Position numbers and translations under genes: made by a program. Below the pieces are notes generated by a model. That model ran no database searches. It was not told the DNA's origin and was given only the letters and a program-made list of their open reading frames with translations. From Pontederia crassipes (Eukaryota; Streptophyta; Magnoliopsida; Commelinales; Pontederiaceae), in the NCBI GenBank assembly GCA_030549335.1, contig CM060189.1, forward strand, positions 54,740,953-54,804,952: DNA of 64,000 nt, written 5' to 3'. Position 1 is the first letter of the stretch, and the number at the start of each line of letters is the position of its first letter. Of this stretch, positions 60,229-64,000 are shown piece after piece.

Positions 60229-61565
60229 TCATAGTCTGGCATGCCAAATGTTGGCACTATCATTCACATCAACAGATGATATAAAAGAATAACTATTAGC
60301 AATAGATGCTATATTTAAAACATAGAAACCATTATTGAGAAAACCATTGCATAGAAGAACATTGTCATAAGATATTGTCATTTGTTTCCTCTGGAAACTT
60401 ATTACATAACCAAGTTTGTCTAATGATGACACAGAAAGTAAATTTCGTCTAAAAGTTGGAGCATATAGAACGTCGTGAAGGTAAAGTATTTGGCCGTTAT
60501 GAAGTTTTAACTTGCACGATCCAATGCCTTTAACTTCAACTCTTTCGTTGTTTCCAACGTAAATCCATTTACTCCCCGCACTTATTCGACGAAATTTCAC
60601 GAAGACCCCGTGATCTCTCGCTACATGGTCGGTGGCTCCTGAATCTGTAATCCACGAAGGATGAGTTTCAGCAATTAAGGCACAACTTGAGACATAAGAA
60701 AAAGAATTGTGGTTAGGACAAACCTTCTTTGGCTTAGTGCAATCACGAGCAAAGTGACCACATTTGCTACAATTATAGCACTTTACTTTATTCATGTCTA
60801 CTTTGCCGTCACGTTTTCCACGTTTGTGCTGGTGGTCTTGGGCTTTCTTCTGTCCAGCATTTTCGCTCTTATTATTTGGTTGCGACTTATGCGACCTTTT
60901 TTTCTTGAATTGAGAACCGGCTCTTTGTCCACCATTGTCGGCAACTAATGCTTCAGAGCTTTGATTCATGACTTGTAGGGCATCATCCTCCATTTCAATG
61001 TGGCGAGCAGCTTGGTTAAAAGTTTTGACACCTTCGTTGTGCATCAAATTACAACACATATGTTCCCAATTTTTTGGAAGAGAGCGGACCAGAGCTTGCA
61101 CCTGTTGCTCGTCATTGAGCACTTGTCTCGCACTTTTGAGTTCACATCATATTAGACATCTCCTGGATATGCTCCCTCATCGTATGATTTGGTCGCTTCC
61201 AACAAGAGTCAAACTTGACCGTGAGCATCCAGTGCTTGGTGTCATAGTGACCCCATACTTATTGCGGAGCGCCGCCCATATTTCGAATGCTGTCTTATAG
61301 ACTTCGAATTCGCACAACAGGGGGTTATTCATCATGCTCAGCAACGTAATGCGAGCAATACGATTCTTTTTGGTCCAGGACTGATAAGCCTCCATGTCCC
61401 TATGACGTTGGGCATTATGTCCGGGTGCAGGTTCAGTGACAACATGGTCTCCAAGACCTCTTGTTCTTCTAGAAGATATTGGATCTTATTGTGCCAAATA
61501 TCATAATTGTCGCCATTGAGCTTCTTATTCTTGTTCAGGTCAGCAATTATTGTTTTGGAATCCAT
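60229..61565 (-). pseudogene. gag-pro: copia gag and protease
   Basis: The frame starts MDSKTIIADLNKNKKLNGDN (61565) with the LNGDNYDIWHNKI motif of copia gag. It breaks near 61338-61180 and again near 61122, then runs 297 residues. The RNA-binding zinc knuckle CYNCSKCGHFARDC is at residues 115-128 of that piece and the aspartic protease motif ITDSGATDHV at 158-167. LHDVLYAPTFRRNLLSVSSL follows as expected. Gag forms the particle and the protease cuts the polyprotein. Confidence 0.9.
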
Positions 61566-63014
61566 GGTCTAGTTTGGTCACAAAAAATTAGGAGAAATCA
61601 GCGTTATGCATGTTTTAATTTTGTCAACATAAAAAAATGAAATAACAATATTAATGAAGTAGTGACGTCGAGAGATTGTTGGACTCCCACTCATCTCCCA
61701 CTATCTCCAAGAAATATTTATTCATTATTTTAACAATGCGACAAAATTTTATCTAAATGATTGAATTTTGAATCAACACATAATTCAAACTTTTCTACTC
61801 TATCCATTTTGAATCAATTTATAATTCAAAATCACCGAAATTCATTTCGTGTGATGCACCAAATTATTTCTAATATGACCAGAACAATCAGGACTAGTGC
61901 AACGGGAGCTCTTCCCCGAGGGGTGCCAATTAAATAACCGTGCACTATCCTTCGCCTCGACATCACATTGGAAAAAATTGTGCTCCCATTGTCACACATC
62001 AACCCTATTTTTGGAGACTGCGTTGACCATGCACCAGGCCAGTTTCCTGGAACTTTTCTAGACATGCATTTCGGGTCACGCACCACTCAACAGAAAGACG
62101 TTGGTTATTGTGATAATATTTGAATCTCAAGGTGCCTTAGTCCTACAAAAGAACTACCTATGTTTCATGTATTCTTTAATTACATATAGTTTGTATAATT
62201 AGACCAACTAATTATTTTATCATAGGCTTTGCATAAAACATGTATTTCAGCACATGGCCAAAATTAATATCGCCATCTTAATTAATTCTCACAAAAGGAA
62301 TTAATTTTAATTTAATCAATTTCAAATTAATTTAAAATTCAAGGCAAATTATCATGCTTAACAAGATTGGACATACCAATTTTATTTTAACACATAGTCA
62401 AAATTTTAATCACAGAAATAAATATTTCATAAACGAAGATATTTATTTTATACATGATAACACATTTATTGACATGCAAATCTAATAATTTAATTTAATG
62501 CTTTAAATCAACAAATAATTTTCTTTTGATAACATTAAATTGCATGCAATATTACAGAAAATTTTCTGAGGAAATAACAAATTTTTCCTGATTTTTTGAG
62601 ATTTTATAATAGACATTTTTTATTTTCGGATTATTTTAAAAATTTGGCGAAAATCAAAAAAGAAAAAAAAACTATTTATTGGGCCTCTCAGCCAGCCCAA
62701 TTGCCACTTCACATATGTGCAACTCTTTTGCACCCAAATTGGGCCTTCCAGTGGGCCGTGTGCCTGCTGGAACAGTTTTATCTTTTTTTTTCTTTTTTTC
62801 TATAACATATGCAAAAAAAATCCGAAATTTCACCAAAAATATTAAAATAAATCTGAAAAATATATTATGGTCTAGGCTCATCCATAATATATTTGTGATG
62901 ACAAACTCTATTTCGTCCCTTGGTTGTTGTCATACAACTGAGGTGCGCAGATCCCAAATAATAACAAATATTATTTTTTCGGCGCAATCATGAGTTCGAG
63001 AAAAACCTAAAAAA

Positions 63015-63026
63015 GCTCTGATACCA
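63015..63026 (-). promoter_or_regulatory. Primer-binding site, initiator Met tRNA type
   Basis: TGGTATCAGAGC on the minus strand, one base after the 5' LTR end. It is a perfect match to the copia-type primer site complementary to initiator methionine tRNA. Confidence 0.93.
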
Positions 63027-63027
63027 A

Positions 63028-63397
63028 TGTTGGAATTTATAACAGATATAAATTCTAGAGGTTGCGGAATACCTCTCGCAGCGGAAGCAGATCATCGGAG
63101 CTTTCCCACGAACTCTTGACGAACGCACTTGCACCTCGGGATTGGGAACCGAACATCTAGGGAATGGAACTCTTTGTCACAGCACAAGTACTCTGTACGA
63201 ACCTCTGCGAAAGTGTATTTGGGACCTATGCTATGGGTCCCCTTTTATAGGGTGGGGAGACTTGGGCGACAAGTTAGGCAGAACGCATCACGCGCATCCA
63301 TCACGCGTATGATGATGTGTCTACGCAGGCATGCGCCTCGCCCTAATGGGTCGTGCGTATGTGCAGCTCATGTGCCCAAAAGGGCACTATTCCAACA
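63028..63397 (-). repeat. 5' LTR of the copia element
   Basis: 370 bp, on the plus strand from TGTTGGAATTTATAAC to CACTATTCCAACA. It carries the element promoter for minus-strand transcription; CCCTATAAAAGGGG (about 63239-63252) is a good TATA box on the minus strand. Confidence 0.93.
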
Positions 63398-63853
63398 CAT
63401 CTAATGTAGCATAAAGAAAAGAAAGAATTAGGGTTTGGAGTGGGAGCAGTTCTTTACTTGTGAAAGCAGAGATCGATTGTCTGCAGGAGGAAGAGAGCGT
63501 TGCCGTGGGCGATGGAGATGTGGACCTTGAGGGTGTGGGCGTACTTGGACGGGCTGCGGAGGCGGGAGAGGCCGAAAGTGGGGGCGGTCGCAGGTGAGGG
63601 GACGATGCCAGGGCGAGCGCCAGGGGATTCGTCAACCGCCACGGCTGGAGGCAGAAGGCGCAACTTGGAAGGATGTAGGAGCACTGTCGACGTGAAGACG
63701 AGTCCTAATCGTGGATTGGAGGGGACAGGAGGAGAGTAGCTCAGAAGGTGTTTGCGAAGTTGTACCTGTGACGTCGCCGGCGACAGCGAAATGAAAGAAG
63801 GAATGAGACGCGAGGAGGAGGACGATGAGGACGGGGGACGAAGAGGTTGGCAT
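63398..63853 (-). pseudogene. NEMP/DUF2215-like pseudogene B2, exon 1
   Basis: Exon 1 (63458-63853) is separated from exon 2 by the copia element inserted in intron 1. The first codons keep a frame that gives a credible signal peptide, with SPVLIVLLLASHSFF before GDVTGTT; A2 has lost one base here and shifted frame. Further on the frame still closes before the SKYAH region, so it is not functional. It differs from A2 mainly by CG to TG or CA changes. Positions 63854-64000 are its 5' flank. Confidence 0.66.
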
Positions 63854-64000
63854 TGATTTGAAACATTTCTCGAGGCACTTGCCACAATGATTTGAACTAT
63901 AGAAAGAGTGATGGCAACGATCACGGAAGCGATGGAGGTTCAAACTTCACCCACAAAAACTACTAATGTAATAAATATATATATATATATTGATTAACTT

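Larger units (their letters stand above)
56201..63397 (-). mobile_element. Ty1/copia LTR retrotransposon, full length but degraded
   Basis: The 7.2-kb element has LTRs at both ends, a CATCT target duplication (56196-56200 and 63398-63402) and the uninterrupted site in copy A (TTACATCTAATG near 20692-20703). On the minus strand the order is LTR, methionine-tRNA primer site, leader (about 61566-63014, no gene), gag with zinc knuckle, protease, integrase, reverse transcriptase, RNase H, 3' noncoding region (56558-57682), purine tract and LTR. Integrase before reverse transcriptase defines copia. Stops and shifts split the polyprotein into at least seven frames, so it cannot move on its own. Confidence 0.95.
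38501..64000. repeat. Large direct duplication, copy B
   Basis: Copy B matches 5652-21296 in the same order and orientation and is longer mainly because of two insertions: an RTE LINE (38798-41666) and a Ty1/copia element (56201-63397). Both have target duplications, and the matching sites in copy A (5930-5947 and 20694-20698) are empty single copies. It keeps about 530 bp (about 53950-54480) that copy A has replaced. It still matches copy A at the last base of the window, so the true end is outside. Confidence 0.93.

Noticed and set aside
61832..62086. 84-residue frame in the copia leader
   Set aside because: Located between the primer site and gag, where these elements are noncoding; no motif.
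1..64000. Endogenous pararetrovirus or other integrated virus
   Set aside because: All reverse transcriptase signals belong to a copia element or RTE LINE, and the L1 and gypsy relics retain only non-polymerase parts; no movement-protein or coat-like region was seen.
1..64000. tRNA or rRNA genes
   Set aside because: No cloverleaf with a TTCGA-type T arm and no rRNA core sequence noticed by eye; a tRNAscan-type search was not possible here.

Overview
This window is repeat-rich nuclear DNA of a flowering plant. The evidence is plant-type LTR retrotransposons (Ty1/copia, Ty3/gypsy, a TRIM), plant RTE and L1 LINEs, a TAA-flanked MITE, and GT-AG split exons of a plant membrane-protein gene. GC-rich first exons hint at a monocot, but the species cannot be named. 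I see no intact, clearly functional protein-coding gene, rRNA, tRNA or CRISPR array. Every recognisable coding sequence is a transposon relic or a broken gene copy.

Layout. (1) Positions 1-2690 and 30977-33669 are long inverted arms, each holding a Tekay/Del-like LTR of about 1.9 kb and about 0.78 kb of shared AT-rich flank. A third, partial copy of the LTR follows in tandem at 33670-34893. (2) Positions 2691-5651 are a richer-GC block resembling plant mitochondrial intergenic DNA, with a 29-base C tract, a decayed unidentified reading frame and a gypsy integrase fossil. (3) Positions 5652-21296 (copy A) and 38501-64000 (copy B) are two directly repeated copies of one large segment, about 35.9 kb apart over most of their length. 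Each has, in order, an AT-rich tract with a Helitron-like end, long-period repeats, a MITE, a TRIM, a tandem array of about 460-bp units, and two tandem broken copies of a NEMP/DUF2215-like gene on the minus strand. (4) Positions 21297-38500 hold a promoter-like GC-rich patch, the 5' half of a Ty3/gypsy element, an L1 LINE split by a 2-kb solo LTR, the second inverted arm and a long AT-rich tract.

History readable from the sequence. Copy A and copy B each carry insertions that the other lacks, with target-site duplications on the occupied copy and a single-copy empty site on the other. These are a truncated RTE LINE in A (17655-18371), a nearly complete RTE LINE in B (38798-41666) and a 7.2-kb Ty1/copia element in B (56201-63397). 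The two LINEs are almost identical to each other. The copia LTRs differ from each other more than copy A differs from copy B, which is hard to reconcile with a simple clock.

The genes do not form a pathway. The main biological content is a duplicated module of broken NEMP-like genes beside a satellite-like array. I did not find a convincing new biological system; the most unusual items are that duplicated module, the foreign-looking block at the duplication boundary, and the conflict between the LTR clock and the duplication.
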